The notes beneath the pieces are model-generated. The model was given only the letters and a program-made list of their open reading frames with translations, was not told where the DNA came from and did no database searches. Source: Owenia fusiformis (Eukaryota > Annelida > Polychaeta > Sabellida > Oweniidae). Taken from it: a DNA stretch of 64,000 bases. The number at the start of each line of letters is the position of its first letter. Within the stretch, counting starts at the first letter, position 1. The stretch is taken from the NCBI GenBank assembly GCA_903813345.2, contig CAIIXF020000001.1, positions 16,575,915 to 16,639,914 on the forward strand. Reading direction: 5' to 3'. Positions 20,997-38,858 of this stretch are shown here, in pieces. A program made the position numbers and the translations under genes.

Positions 20997-23900
20997 TTAA
21001 TACATTTTGGTTTTCTTTTGTTTTCTATAGTACAATATTGATATAAGCATTGCACAGTTAAGTGAAGCAGCAGTCCCGATTGTGATCAGCATGGCAACAT
21101 CTCCTGTTTGCACTAAGGTTGTAAATATGCGAACTAAAACAAAAGCAGACGAAGAGTTAGTAAGGAAGACCTTAATATTAATGTATAAGTAATATTAACA
21201 AAATATATGAACTGTATAAAAACATATGTTATAATGTTACATAATTTAAGAAATCAATTTTCAGAAGGTATGCAGAATATTAATTTTTAAAATAATACTA
21301 AAAATCATTCATATTTATATTTTTTTACAAAGTTCCCCCAAACAATATGCAATCATTTTCAGTTCATTCAGAAAAGCTGAAATACCCTTGAAACAGAAAA
21401 CTGCATAAAACAAGGCCAGTGATCTTTTATATGAATGGTTGATAATCCCCACTAACCCCTTGGGTTTTAGAGAACGAGGTGAGGAGTCTGAAGTCAGTAT
21501 TCAGATTAATAGTTACTCACCAGAGGCAGTGTATGTTGCTATACCCCATGTTACAGCACTAATTGGACCGGGGTCACGGTTGACGATTATTTGACGGAGC
21601 TGAATTAACTTACTACTGGCAGCAAGGGGAGTCACTGAACTCTGCAATTAAATATTATGGTTAGTACTACTGTATGGTATTTGAAGCAGGAGTTATCAAA
21701 TTATTTGTTTGACATTAAAATATTTCTAAATCTTCAAAAATTCTGTAAAATAATAGACATATTTCAATATAGGTTCATATCCAAGACACCATCAATGGCA
21801 CAAGGATAGACCTTGTTTTTGACGGAATCGACAAGCATTTCATATAAAACCCTTTTTATCAACAAATGTTATGGAGTCACACTGGATTAACATTATATGA
21901 ACGTTTTTCAACAAACTGAACTTTTATAAAACAATGACTGTGTGTAGAAGATATATTGTTTATTTAAATTCATATCTTTGTGTCTCTTGTTGTAATGAAT
22001 ACAACATTTCCGTGGCTCATATTGTAAGATGTAAAACTATTACACGAGATAGACTTGACTTACTATGAGCATATACATAATTGAGCTGGGAAGCATCCCC
22101 ATAGAAATCGCAGTAGAACCTGCAAAATATCTGAAAACTAGTTAAGAATTGTTTTGGTCTTGAAATGTGATGTTTGTCTGGACTGACTTAACTGACTGGA
22201 CTGACTGACTGACATTCAAAAAATTAATATTCCTAAGTATTGATGAACCATTCAAATCTCTGCCCAGGGTTCAATCTAGTGTCCCATTCCTGGGAGCAAT
22301 TACACCTGGTAACTGTAGCAATATATGTACAAGTATTTCAAAAGTCCCTTCTCCTTGGACAAGGTACTATCATGTCAAAATGACAAAATCCCATCCCAAA
22401 ACAGACAGAAAACTTTTTATATTCCGTATATCAGACTCTATAAAATTTATAATAAATCTGACTTCTGGTTTTTGAGTTATGGATTTTCTAACCGAAAATC
22501 AAAAACATATATGACTTTTCTATATGAAATAAGGATACATTCCAAATGCAGCAATTGTCAGTATATTGAGGTGGCCTTGGTCATTCAGCAGTATAAGTAG
22601 AAGAATCATATCTGAAATTAAATCAACATTTAGATTATACACAAGAGTCATATCATAATAAGTGTCCAAGACAAAGACATAACTGCAAATAATATTTACA
22701 ATATATCTCTAACATACTATTGAACAGTTGTCCAGCTGACATTTCTGTGAAGTTTTAATAAGAATTGAGTGTCAGATATGAAAAGGTATCTGACAGTGGA
22801 GTCCTGATAATTAATAAACTTTTTAGCTGTTGTTTGTATGGCATATATGGCATATATTCAAACAGTCTTGGTCAATCTCTCCTAAAGAGATTCACAGTCA
22901 AACTCTAATTAAAGGGTATTACTTACCTTGTATAAGTAGCATAGAGTACTCAACGTAGGCACTTAATGGATATTCATTGGCAAACTGGTAGCAGAACAAG
23001 ATAGTAAACCTATGAAGAAATATTACATGTAAGTCAATCAATGGTGAAATAGACCAGATATATCATATATGATACAATATGTGAGCAGAGACTTAAAACA
23101 ATAGATGACCAGAGAAATGGTATAATAATCATAGAATTGGTACAATATATGACCAGTGGCGCAGTTCAATGGATTGCCAGAGAAATGGTTTGATAGATGT
23201 CTAATGACATGGTATAATAGTTGATCTGAGACAAAGTACAATAGAAAACAAGAAACAATGTACAATAGAGAGATAAGGATAATACAATGGATGACAACAT
23301 AAATGGTACAATTGATGACCTATGAATACTGATCGGAGATATGGACAACAGAGAACTTGAACAAGACACACAGTGATAAATATCGCACTTTGAAGAGCAA
23401 ACTGGCCACCATGCAATTTACCCAGCATGGCCAAAACCTAATCAGACCTTGGCACTAGTCTGCTCTTGCATCTGTAAACATTTCAAGTTGACAAGGTTAG
23501 CGGTTTTCCTGCAATTTTGATGACAAGAATTTATTTGTAGTCTTGAACTTTTTCAGACCTCAGTAGGTGTTTTGTAATTAAGCTGACCTAAATTTAAATC
23601 CAAAATATCAATTTAGAAAATCAACTTTTTGACCTTTTCAAGGTCACTGAAGGTGAACGAAAGGTCAAATCTGAAATCTAAGGTCAGATTTGAACTTCTG
23701 AGAACTTGTAGATGTTTTTAAAAAAAAATTTGGTCAATTTGGAGCAAGTTGAAAATTCAAAATGGCCGCCAAATTGAAAAATTCAAAATGGCCACCATGT
23801 AATTCAGCCAGCATACCCAAAACCTAATCAGATCTTGGCAATAGTCTGCTCTTGCATCTGTAAAAATTTCAAGTTGAACGGAGAAGTGGTTTTCCTGGAA

Positions 23901-26900
23901 TTTTGATGACAAGATTTGTTGAAAAATTCAAAATGGCCGCCACCTAGTTTACCCAGCATGCCCTAAACCTAATCAGATCTTGGCACTAGTCTGCTATTGC
24001 ATGTGTAAAAATTTCAAGTTGAACAGGTTAGCGGTTTTCTTGGAATTTTGATGACAAGAATTGATTTGTAGTCTCAAACTTTGAGAAACTTGGATAACAT
24101 CATTTGTGACCTAGTTTAATGACCTTGACCTTCGACCTTGAAAATTTCACTTTTTCAGACCTCAGTAGGTGTTTTGTAACTAAGCTGACCTAAATTTAAA
24201 TCCAAAATATCAATTTAGAAAATCAACCTTTTTACCTTTTCAAGGTCACTGAAGGTGAACAAAAGGTCAAATCTGAAATCTAAGGTCAGATTTGAACTTC
24301 TGAGAACTTGTAGATGTAAAAATTTGGTCAATTTGGAGCAAGTTGAAAAATTCAAAATGGCCGCCAAATTGAAAAATTCAAAATGGCCACCATGTAATTC
24401 AGCCAGCATACCCAAAACCTAATCAGATCTTGGCAATAGTCTGCTCTTGCATCTGTAAAAATTTCAAGTTGAACGGATAAGTGGTTTTCCTGGAATTTTG
24501 ATGACAAGATTTGTTGAAAAATTCAGAATGGCCGCCACGTAGTTTACCCAGCATGCTCTTAACCTAATCAGATCTTGGTACTAGTCTGCTCTTGCATCTG
24601 TAAAAATTTCAAGTTGAACAGGTAAGCAGTTATCCTGGAAATTTGATGACAAGATTTGGTTTATGTCCCGCCCGCCCGCCCGCCCGCCTGCACGCCCGCA
24701 TGCCCGCCCGCCCAACAGCACAAGACGACGACAATATAGCACTTTTTCAAAGTGCGATAAAAAGGGCACTATAACAGTACAATAGATGATGAGTGACATG
24801 GTACATTTGATAACAATGGTATCATGGATCACCAAATATATGCCATGGTACAATAAACGACCACAGACAAGTTGCAAATAGATGAAACCAAAAGTCAATA
24901 ATACTTTAAAATGCGTCAGAGCGCTTAAAATACAACACATATTCATCCCCCCCAGACCCCACTTAATGTTAGTTTTTACTTCACTCAACTCACGTTCCCT
25001 TGTTGGCGTACTACTCATAAAAATAGCGCTAAGCCCATGATGACCAGAAACAGAACAATAGATTATCAGAGACATGGTACATAAATACAGTACTGTCAAC
25101 CCCCAAAGATTTTCTCGCGGGACAGATTTTTTAGACCCAGTGCCCAAAATTCGCGGGATTTTGCGGGACATCTACTAAATTCGCGGGATTTTGCGGGACA
25201 TTTAAGGGATTTGCGTGATTGCGCTAATAGGCCAAATTTTTTATCAAATTCGCGGGATTTCGCGGGACCATTCGAGGGACAAACACCCTGATTGCGGGAC
25301 AGTTAACAGGTTTACCACCAAAAACTTCATAGAGGGACAGATTTTTTAGACAAAGTGCCCTAAATTTGCGGGATTTCGCGGGACATCCACCTAAATTTGC
25401 AGGATGTCTCGGGACATTCAAGGGATTTGCGTGATTGGGACAAATGTAAAAGCGTGTAAAAGTACTTAAATCAAACTTTCAGATACTGATTAATCAAATA
25501 TAATGCACCTTTACATTGTAACTTAAATAAACGTCGACACAATTTTACAAAATACGCATAGGAATATTATTTAACTTTATTGTAATTTATCAAAAAATCA
25601 AAAATTCGGAACAATACTTTGCACTTCTGGCGTCGTGACCAACTATGAAACGCTTACCCCCATAATGTTATATATTAAAATGTACCCATTCATATACTGT
25701 AGGCATGGGCTTTCAATTGAAAGCCCATGATATAGGGGTTCGATTAATCTACATCAAATTATAGGGCATGAGGTTACTTTTCTAGATAGGGTTTGTAGAA
25801 AAACCGGGTACCGGGTAGTAAATCCTCCATGCTGGGTTCAAACTTGGTACCCGGTCGAAAAAACCGGATACCCAAAAAACGAAATATACGAATATACAAC
25901 ATAATTAGATCATTAGAAAACGTGTAAGATTTGTTTTGAATTTACAAAAATGTATGTAACTTCCTTCAAAATTGAGCTAGAAGCTTCAAATAAAAAGCAT
26001 TTTAAGGCTCTTTTTTCCTCTATGGTCATATTTTAATGGTAATGAAGGGGGGGGGGGGGCGATCGCACCCCCTCCTGGCTACGCCAATGACATTGTAAGA
26101 CGATTTGAAAAACAAGACAAATCAATCTTACTCTATTTTCAATAGTTCGTATGTTGGTGCGTAAATTGTTTTGATTATGATTTAAATCTGTAAATAGCTA
26201 TCGTTGCTTTAGCAGAGAGCTGACGTGTGTTAATTTACATGATGCAACGTGTAAGATTTTGATTATTAATCATAATTTAAGTTATCCTAATTTTCGACAA
26301 AATGTCCACTGAATTGTAAGTTGTTATGTCTTACAATGTCATAGGCGTAGCCAGGAGAGGGTGCGATGGGTGCACCCCCCCCCCCCCCATAACCAATGAA
26401 AATATGGCCATGACGATAGAGGAAGAAAATAGCCTTAAAATATGCTTTTTATTTAAAGCTTCTAGCTCAATTTTGAAGGATGTTACATGCATTTTTGTAA
26501 ATTCAAAACAAATCTTACACGTTTTCTCATAATCTAATTATGTTATATATTCGTATTTTTCGTTTTTTGGATACCCGTTTTTTTTGACCCAGCATGGTAC
26601 CCGGTTTTTTCTACAAACCCTTACTAGATATCAGCGTCCATTTATTGTAACTTGCGTTTGCTAACATTTGCTCAGTTCTGAGATGAAGCCACACGAGTAG
26701 TAAAAAGGCCAACGTTGGAACTATTTGTGACCTACATCTCTATTTTCGTAATTAAAATGAAAGTTGAACCCTTCCTCTTTATTTTGATACCAAACAACAG
26801 CATGCTAGGTACTTAAAATTAGGTAAACTTTACTCCTCCAAAGTGCAAAAACTTAGCTTCTTATATAAGATAAGATAATCACAATATAGGGGATTGCAAC

Positions 26901-27778
26901 AATTTCGGAAATTCGCGGAGGTCAAAGCCACAATTGCGGGACTTCGCGGGACATTGCGGGACACGCGAATCAGCCTAATTTTGATCAAATTCGCGGGATA
27001 ATCCCGCCATTCGCGGGACACTTGACAGCTCTGTAAATACATGTAACCACAAAAATGGCGCAATATTACAAGAGATAAAAATTACAAGAATCATAAATTT
27101 AGAAATGGAACAACATTTTTTTTTCTGGAAATTTTTGGATAATGACGGTATGGTAGTGATTCTAAGTATAGATCAGAGATGTGTTTAGTTACCTTTTTGT
27201 AAGGCTGTCTCTGTATTACTAATTTATTGGTTAGAGGATTGGGGCCTCGGGCCCCTCACTATCATTCATAATTCAGTTATTAGACATTCTATCTACACCT
27301 GACAATTACATAAATTGGTGAAAAAAACTAGAAATAAGCTTTCAAGGGTTTTTTCACCAATAGATGACAGTCAGGTGTTGATACAGGTACCTGTGCTACT
27401 CCGTATGGAAAAGACACTACGGAGTCAAGGTGCAAAATTCAACATTTTGCGACATATGTGAAAGGGAACTGATTTGGGATGTGTTTATTGAACTTTTTAA
27501 GTCTTCGTGTTTTAATCTAAGAGAGGAATAGAAGATGAAACCCATTGAAAAACGTACGCCCACATCTCCAACATCAAGCTGGTCAAACTCAGTCCTTTGG
27601 TTGTCCCTGACTTCACAACAGCGATAATTTGAGGCACTTTCATGATCAAACATAATGCTACTACACTTCCGCCAAGTAAGTACACTACAAACGTGAGTGT
27701 GGCATCATCTGAAGACATGTTTGAAGTTGAAATGTGTTCAGAATTTGTTTCACTTCCTTCATTCACGGGCGCTGACAT
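20997..27778 (-). CDS. SLC66A3: SLC66A3 (PQLC3) PQ-loop membrane protein
   Basis: Six exons: 27778-27558, 23009-22927, 22611-22539, 22130-22064, 21641-21521, 21112-20997. All phases agree and give 226 aa. Markers: KVPQ with the PQ dipeptide at residues 49-50 followed by GLSLTSLMLE; YQFANEYPLSAYVEYSML in exon 2; IQDMILLL across exons 2-3; ASSKLIQLRQ and GPISAVTWG in exon 5; a basic C-terminus YYRKQKK. The protein should be a seven-helix membrane protein. PQ-loop relatives are transporters or, like MPDU1, ER cofactors; SLC66A3 itself has no settled substrate. Compared with vertebrate forms (about 200 aa) there is a hydrophilic Ser/Glu-rich N-terminal extension of about 29 residues. The start at 27778 has a good context; upstream in-frame ATGs exist. 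Exon 1 donor is GC|GTACGT. Introns 1 and 5 are mostly repeats or plain AT-rich DNA. Confidence 0.88.
23381..24759. mobile_element. Long element with TATCGCACTTTGAA ends
   Basis: TATCGCACTTTGAA at 23381 is inverted at the right end (TTCAAAGTGCGATA, 24759). The interior is built of repeated modules: ACCTAATCAGATCTTGGC(A)..., TCTGCTCTTGCATCTGTAAA and AAAATGGCCGCCA recur near 23430, 23820, 23975, 24415 and 24565. A (CCCG)n tract sits just inside the right end (24667-24713). No transposase frame. It lies in SLC66A3 intron 1 and resembles the element at 45849-46763 in design. Confidence 0.75.
25096..25437. repeat. CGCGGGA(T/C) motif array
   Basis: Variants of TTCGCGGGATTTTGCGGGACAT recur every 25-40 bp. 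A similar cluster in inverse arrangement lies at 26905-27022. The open frame seen across it on the minus strand is only a translation of the motif. It could be the outer arms of a larger fold-back unit with the inverted repeat at 25788-26626. Confidence 0.6.
25704..25729. repeat. Perfect 26-bp palindrome
   Basis: CATGGGCTTTCAA is followed directly by its exact inverse complement, with no loop. It lies just outside the left arm of the 25788-26626 inverted repeat. No known binding site is assigned. Confidence 0.85.
25788..26626. repeat. Inverted repeat, about 300-bp arms
   Basis: The left arm (about 25788-26100) and the right arm (about 26328-26626) are inverse copies: GGGTTTGTAGAAAAACCGGG against CCCGGTTTTTTCTACAAACCC, and GGCTACGCCAATGACATTGT against ACAATGTCATAGGCGTAGCC. 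Each arm carries a poly-G/C run and the poly-C MITE interior. The roughly 230-bp spacer is plain AT-rich. It lies in SLC66A3 intron 1 and probably consists of two poly-C MITEs head to head. Confidence 0.75.
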
Positions 27779-28030
27779 CTTGTATATTCGGAGTGAATTG
27801 ATCATGACACACCACATGTTATTTTTTACACAGCACGAAACGATCCCCAATCTTGATAGCAAAAGTGATCATCAGTGGAATTCGGAACGTCCTATATAAG
27901 TCCCATAGCATCTTTCGACTAGGCTATTCCTATCTTGCCATTGAATGTGTATGACTAGTGCAGAATCAAAGTTTGATTAATCAGAGGCTGGCTATCCCTC
28001 TATTAATCAGAGAGAGCTCACCTCTTATAT

Positions 28031-28844
28031 ATAGTGTGTCCCAAAAAAAAGGAAACCAGCAATAGATTGCTTATTTCTCAAATATGAATAATGATAGGAA
28101 AATTTCACAGCTACCATCTGATAGATTATGATGTCCTCTTTCTTATGATACCAAAGTTGTCTATTTTCCTTCACGGATGACTGAGTTATAAGGGATTTAA
28201 GTGACCATGTCAGAAATGAGTTTGTACCACTTTCAGCCAAGTCAATTTCACCATCATAACAAAGTGATAAGTAACAACAAACATCAGGATATCACTCTTT
28301 TACTCATTTATTCCAATTAAAATTACACATATCATATTTAATTCCCCTTTTAAATCCCAATGTCCATTCAAAGTTGTTTTAACCCCAGTGTCCTTCAACA
28401 TGACCCCCATTCCTTTCAATGCAAATGTCTGCCCTTGATCTCATAGCACGGCACGTACTGCATCCCTGATGATGTCTCTCTGTCCCCTTAGATCCTCCAC
28501 TGCTGCGACAATCCTGGCCCTTAGATCATCAACGTCTCTTGGTGATGTTGTGTAGACTTTATCCTTGAAGAAATACCCCCAAATAACCATCCTGGCATAG
28601 CCATTTTAATCCCTCATTGTTCAGCCATTCATGACAGAAAAAGTGGCACAAACCAATTTCTGACATGGTCATTGAAATCTCTTAGAACTCAGTCATCCGT
28701 GAAGAAAAATAAACACCTTTGGTATCATGAGAAAAAGGACATCATAACCTATCAGATGGTAGCTGTGAAATTTTCCTATTATTATTTATATTTGAGAAAT
28801 AAGCAATCTATTGCTGGTTTCCTTTTTTTTGGGACACACTGTAG
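28031..28844 (-). mobile_element. Decayed Tc1/mariner-type transposon with long TIRs
   Basis: AGTGTGTCCCAAAAAAAAGG at 28033 is inverted at the right end (CCTTTTTTTTGGGACACACT), flanked by TA. Inverted arms of about 200 bp carry TTGCTTATTTCTCAAATAT. Between them, on the minus strand at about 28360-28590, is a transposase C-terminal remnant: WGYFFKDKVY, SPRDVDDLRARI and, after a stop and frame change, CIERNGGHVEGH, typical of IS630/Tc1/mariner relatives. The N-terminal and most of the catalytic core are missing. It sits upstream of SLC66A3. Confidence 0.8.
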
Positions 28845-29777
28845 ATATTCAACCAATTTTACATATCTCTGAGTCTATGCTGTCATTGAATGCAGCACTT
28901 CAACGACTGATAACCCTATAGTTATTATCACCCTCTACCATACACCCTCCCTCAAATGAGGCTATTCAATAAGTTTAAGGCAAGACAGCATCTATGTGGT
29001 GATATAGTATTGCTTTGGTGAGGGATGTTTTGGATCATTCTAATACTAGTAATTGAACCAGACACCTAAAATGTATAACGTCTCTGATCGACCCTTCCTG
29101 TCCGCCATCTTTAATACTGACCAGTGTCTGATGGAACATCATTATAAATTATAAATAAACATAAGAACTTAACTTGTCTTCTGAAATTTATTGTACAGAA
29201 ACGTACACAGGAGGTACATATTTAATAATACATGTACTATAGTAATTATTTCACATTCAAGTGTGTAAAATCAACAATGATGCATCCTTTACTTCATCAT
29301 CAATAGTACATACAGAAACGGTACATATAGAAACTATAACATATATTATATACTACATAATAACATGCTAGGTTTCTTATGCACATACATTAATACATAT
29401 TCAAATCTACTAAGCATTTATCGAAAATAAAAATAAATAATTTTTTAAGTCCCAATTATCATCCAAAATGTTTTTTAAACTTAACAACTCAACAAGTAGC
29501 CTATATTCCAATTTGATATTTTTGGATTATCAACTTTGGCATAAGTCTGTCTGTATTTACACCATGTATGTTGTAGTATTTATAGTCAATCATCACATCC
29601 TAATGTTCCTTTCAATAGGCCTAATATTGCATTGAGTCACATAGCTGTTGTCTACACACTAGGCCAATGACCACAAATGCAGGTCCTTTGGATCTTATAT
29701 CTGGTGTTGTCTCCGTTCTATATGTCTCTATAGAGGATCATGAAATAATAGTCTCAAATACTCAATGTCAAGTCTCT
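28845..29777 (-). other. Spacer and probable SDHB 3' UTR
   Basis: No gene. A minus-strand AATAAA (TTTATT on plus at 29187-29192) would end the SDHB message about 590 bp after its stop. The remainder to 28845 is unannotated AT-rich DNA. Confidence 0.4.
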
Positions 29778-35238
<5,461 letters not shown>

Positions 35239-35390
35239 CCGAAATTTCTGAAATAATGAAAGTTACGAAACACAGTTGCGCATGCGTACTTTGAGAAGCT
35301 CTTACTTAATTTCCAAAAATATGGTTTGCGGACTCGCATTCGCATTGGACAATCGGTCTACATTACATATCAATAATCTGATGTTATAAG

Positions 35391-35757
35391 CCCGGGGGGT
35401 TCACTCTAAATAATTTGGGTAGGTATGTGCAGCACAGGCAATTTTGGCTTTGAGCATAAAACATGGAACTTGGCCAATCTGAGAGGAAAAAAATATGGAA
35501 AATTGTCTCAGAAAGTACTCTTTTTAAGTCAAAATTCATTTTTCTACAGAAAATTATATTAAATTTGTTAAATCAGTTGCTGAGGCCTGGAACAAATTAC
35601 TAGAAAAGTTGATTTTTTAGTCATTTATTAGTCTCAGAGGAATTAAACATGGAAACCTTCAATTTTGAGAGGAAATTGAAATGGAAAAAATGCTCAAAAT
35701 GGGGGTCTTTGGGGCGGCACATAGGTATTAACAAGTATATTGGAGTGAACCCCCGGG
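35391..35757. mobile_element. hAT-like MITE with 8-bp target duplication
   Basis: CCCGGGGGGTTCACTC begins the element and GAGTGAACCCCCGGG ends it, inverse copies with one G indel. GTTATAAG stands directly on both sides (35383-35390 and 35758-35765), an 8-bp duplication typical of hAT insertion. The 367-bp interior is non-coding. Confidence 0.85.
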
Positions 35758-36330
35758 GTTATAAGCCCATTTAAGCAGATTATATATATAGTTTAATCAT
35801 AGTTTAAAGTGATCGAATTTAAAAAGAATACATATTTAAAATATAAAATTCAAAATGACCACCCATTATAGATGGCAGAATATTTTTGGAAATACATAAA
35901 GATATACTACTATTTATTTACCGGGATGTATTTCCTAAGAAAAACTCCGCCATCTATGCATTATGGGACTGATAACAGCCAGACGCCTACTTGAGCGGAT
36001 TGTAGTTTTTTCCAAGAAAGAGCAACAAATAAATTATAGAACTAGAGTATCATGCTGAGACTAATATACTTATGGGATGAGACGACCTAACCTGCAATGG
36101 TAGAATATTTTGGATACGGGTTTCCCTGGAGTCTTGGGTGGAAAAAGCTTTTGAGTTCTTATTTCTAAAAAATAGCCCTAAAATAATGCCCAGTCAGGCC
36201 AGTTTGTTACCTAAATTGCCCACTGAATTTATGTGCGGATAAGCAGATTTTGGGCCCTGAACATTTTTTGAGCTTCAATTTTTGACCACACCCATGGAAG
36301 GATCAAAGATAGATTAAATAGCATATAACG

Positions 36331-36528
36331 CTGGCGGATCTAGGAGCTATCAAGGGGGCACACATTTCAAATCAGAAAAAATGTCCGACTATCTGGCCTA
36401 AAAAGGCCAAAAAAGGCCAAGTTCATGTATTCCCAAAAAGGCCCAATAATTGAGGCCCTTCAAAAATATTTCTGGGCCTAACCGATGGGGCGGACCCAAT
36501 CTCCCCCTCCCGCCCCTGGATCCGCCAG
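36331..36528. mobile_element. MITE with CTGGCGGATC termini
   Basis: CTGGCGGATCTAGGAG at the left and CCCCTGGATCCGCCAG at the right are inverted. The interior is rich in AAAAAGGCC. TATAA near both ends may be the target duplication. A similar GGCC-rich element with AGATCCGCC at its end lies at 62138-62410. Confidence 0.65.
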
Positions 36529-36989
36529 TGTATAATGCCCGGTATAATGTTACATCACGTCCTCTCGCCCCGATCATTTCGCTCCAAAGTGCACAGTAAA
36601 CCGTTTACTACCCGTGATTTCTAAGGAAATAATGAATGCTCCTCAAAATTCATGACGTCATAAAAATCCAATATGGAAGTAAAAAGTTGAAAGTGAAAAT
36701 TATCACAGCATTTTCACTGAATGTGTTTAAATGGGAAGGTATACACATCATCTTTTATGTAAATTATGTCCATGTTGTGTCTGATTTCATGCTGAAATTA
36801 GCTATTTTTCTTAATCGCTCGGATAAGTCTACAAATTCTCTACCTTTGTGTTGATCTCACACTGACTCGAAACATTTCTCGGGATAATTTTTAGATTTTT
36901 GGCCCGCCTATGTCTCATTATACTTTAAATAGTCAGCTTATTCCACAAGGACCAGAATTGTAGAATTGACTGAAAATATCTACACTTCT

Positions 36990-37145
36990 AGGGGCGTAGC
37001 CAGCTTTCAGTCGGGGGTGCGATCGCCCAAAAAATTCGGTTTTCACTCAGAGTCAGGGCGCTGTGCGATTGCGGCATAATGTAAGCAACGTCCCTATTTT
37101 TATTTGTTATGGGGGTGTGATCTATCTACCCAGTGACTACGCCTA
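36990..37145. mobile_element. GGCGTAGCCAGC-family short copy
   Basis: GGGGCGTAGCCAGC at the left is inverted at the right as GACTACGCC. GTGCGATCGC inside matches the poly-C family at 11720-11992 and 26040-26090. Non-coding. Confidence 0.55.
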
Positions 37146-37230
37146 TGTCTTCCAATCGGGTGAATTTTCTTTTTGGGACAATTATGCATGCTATAGTAAA
37201 GTGTCCCCAGTGCACATCTAGTATGTATCC

Positions 37231-37257
37231 AACAGACTGACTAGAAGTCAGTCTGTT
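37231..37257. repeat. Short perfect hairpin
   Basis: AACAGACTGACT and its exact inverse are separated by three bases. A second hairpin at 37538-37560 (TAGTCTGAAT / ATTCAGACTA) and the phrase AGTGCACATC, found at 37209 and 37577, may bound one small element. Confidence 0.5.
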
Positions 37258-37621
37258 ATGATGTACCACTTTCCTGTGGAAATTGCAGTGAAATTTTTTG
37301 CACAAAATTATCAATTGGAGGAACCATTTCTCCAATAAAATAAACATAACAAAATTTCAATTAAATAGTAAGGTACAATTAAATGCAATAAAATTTAACA
37401 CAGCATATTGTCAAGTGGAAATAAAGCTAGTTGAAGTAACAAATGTGCAAATTAATTTTACCCAATCGGCCATTTTGAATAGTACTTCCTATGTAAACAA
37501 ATATTTAGAATTACCAAACTTTAACATAGGTGCCTTATAGTCTGAATATAATTCAGACTAAATAGGATATAGTCTAAGTGCACATCGACAAGCCTGCACT
37601 ACTGTAGAAGTCATATAAATC

Positions 37622-37694
37622 TGACCCTCGTATGATGTTATTTGTTGTTATTTTTTCTGATTTGGATATTTATTTTTCTTGCATACGAGGGTCA
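37622..37694. repeat. 73-bp fold-back
   Basis: TGACCCTCGTATG at the left and CATACGAGGGTCA at the right are exact inverses with a 47-bp T-rich loop. Too short a stem for a microRNA precursor; probably a minimal inverted-repeat element. Confidence 0.6.
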
Positions 37695-38156
37695 TACACA
37701 CTCCCCGCATCTATATTGCGGGAAATGCTTTCCTGGCCTGTCTACCTAACCAAATTCACACAAATGATAAATAAATTTCTTTGCGTCAACTATAAGTATT
37801 TAATCTTACCTTAGGCACTAAAACGCTTGGTTATTGAAGAAATATAAGCATGCCGCTTGAATTTTAAAATTTTTTCATTTTGCCATACCAAGGTCACTTC
37901 CAGGTTAATCTGAGTATAGATGTAAAACTATATCAAACTAAATCATAAGTATTTGTTACACAAAGATTCAGTTGAAAGGGAAGCAGTGTCGTTAAGAAGG
38001 GAAGTTATTTGGAAAAGTTATTGTTTCAAAATGAGAAAAGTAATAAGTATGAGAATCGATCTCTGTGTAATGAATAATTATGATTCTGTTTCGATACATG
38101 TTTTACATTTAGACTACCAGAAACAACATTTAGCAACATGGCGATAATGAAAATAT

Positions 38157-38748
38157 GAATTCAATTGATTATATTTCGTCAATTATCAAGCGTTTTACAT
38201 GTCTAAGGTAAGATTTAACACTTTGATGTTGGAGCTAAATAATTACTCGATAATTTTTGTGACTTTGGTTAGTATGGTAACTATGGTTACCCAGACAGGC
38301 CAGAAAAGCGTTTACCGCAATTTGTTAGCAATTATATCTATGACCTTATATGTTTAGAAAATGATAAAAAATAAATATCCTAATAAGAACAAGGAATATC
38401 AAGAACAGCATACAACGGTCGGATTTATATGACTAGCACTACTGGTAAATAACGCAGTAGCCTGACAGTCTCCACTGGTGCATCTTCTCCGTCTAATTTT
38501 CAAATGAGTTGAAACCAAACCATAGATCTATTTTAAGATGTTATGTTTAAATTGTATTCTATTCAAAATATATCACTGTTAAATTATATATCTGCTTTAA
38601 ATGGGCTTATTAGCCTTTGCAGATTATTGACATAAACATCTGTTCCATTTCTATCTCTATACATTATAACTACATGTATATAAATACATAGATCAAGAGT
38701 AGACTAGCTGAACATGTATAGCTTATTAAGTTTTATATTTTATTGCAG
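38157..38748 (+). other. Probable non-coding first exon and intron of the Kelch-like gene
   Basis: A strong donor CTAAG|GTAAGA at 38207/38208 and an acceptor TATTGCAG at 38748 bracket a 541-bp intron ahead of the coding exon. The first exon start is not defined. Inferred from splice consensus only. Confidence 0.35.
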
Positions 38749-38858
38749 ATGTGACATGAGCAAAAAAGATCCAAAATGAACATTAACTATTCTAGTCAGA
38801 CAAAGTATTAGCCCAAGTCTTATGAACCTAGTCTATTCCTTCCACCAGTACACAGAAT

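Larger units (their letters stand above)
35239..38156. other. Intergenic between divergent SDHB and Kelch-like gene
   Basis: No further gene. It holds both promoters (no clear TATA), a hAT-type MITE at 35391-35757, an element at 36331-36528, a poly-C-family copy at 36990-37145 and three small hairpins: 37231-37257, 37538-37560 and 37622-37694. Confidence 0.5.

Noticed and set aside
24581-25421. Minus-strand frames with Pro/Cys/Arg and Gly/Arg repeats
   Set aside because: Translations of CGCGGGA and CCCG repeats, not genes.
37622-37694. microRNA precursor
   Set aside because: Only a 13-bp stem with a 47-base loop; not a Drosha-type hairpin.
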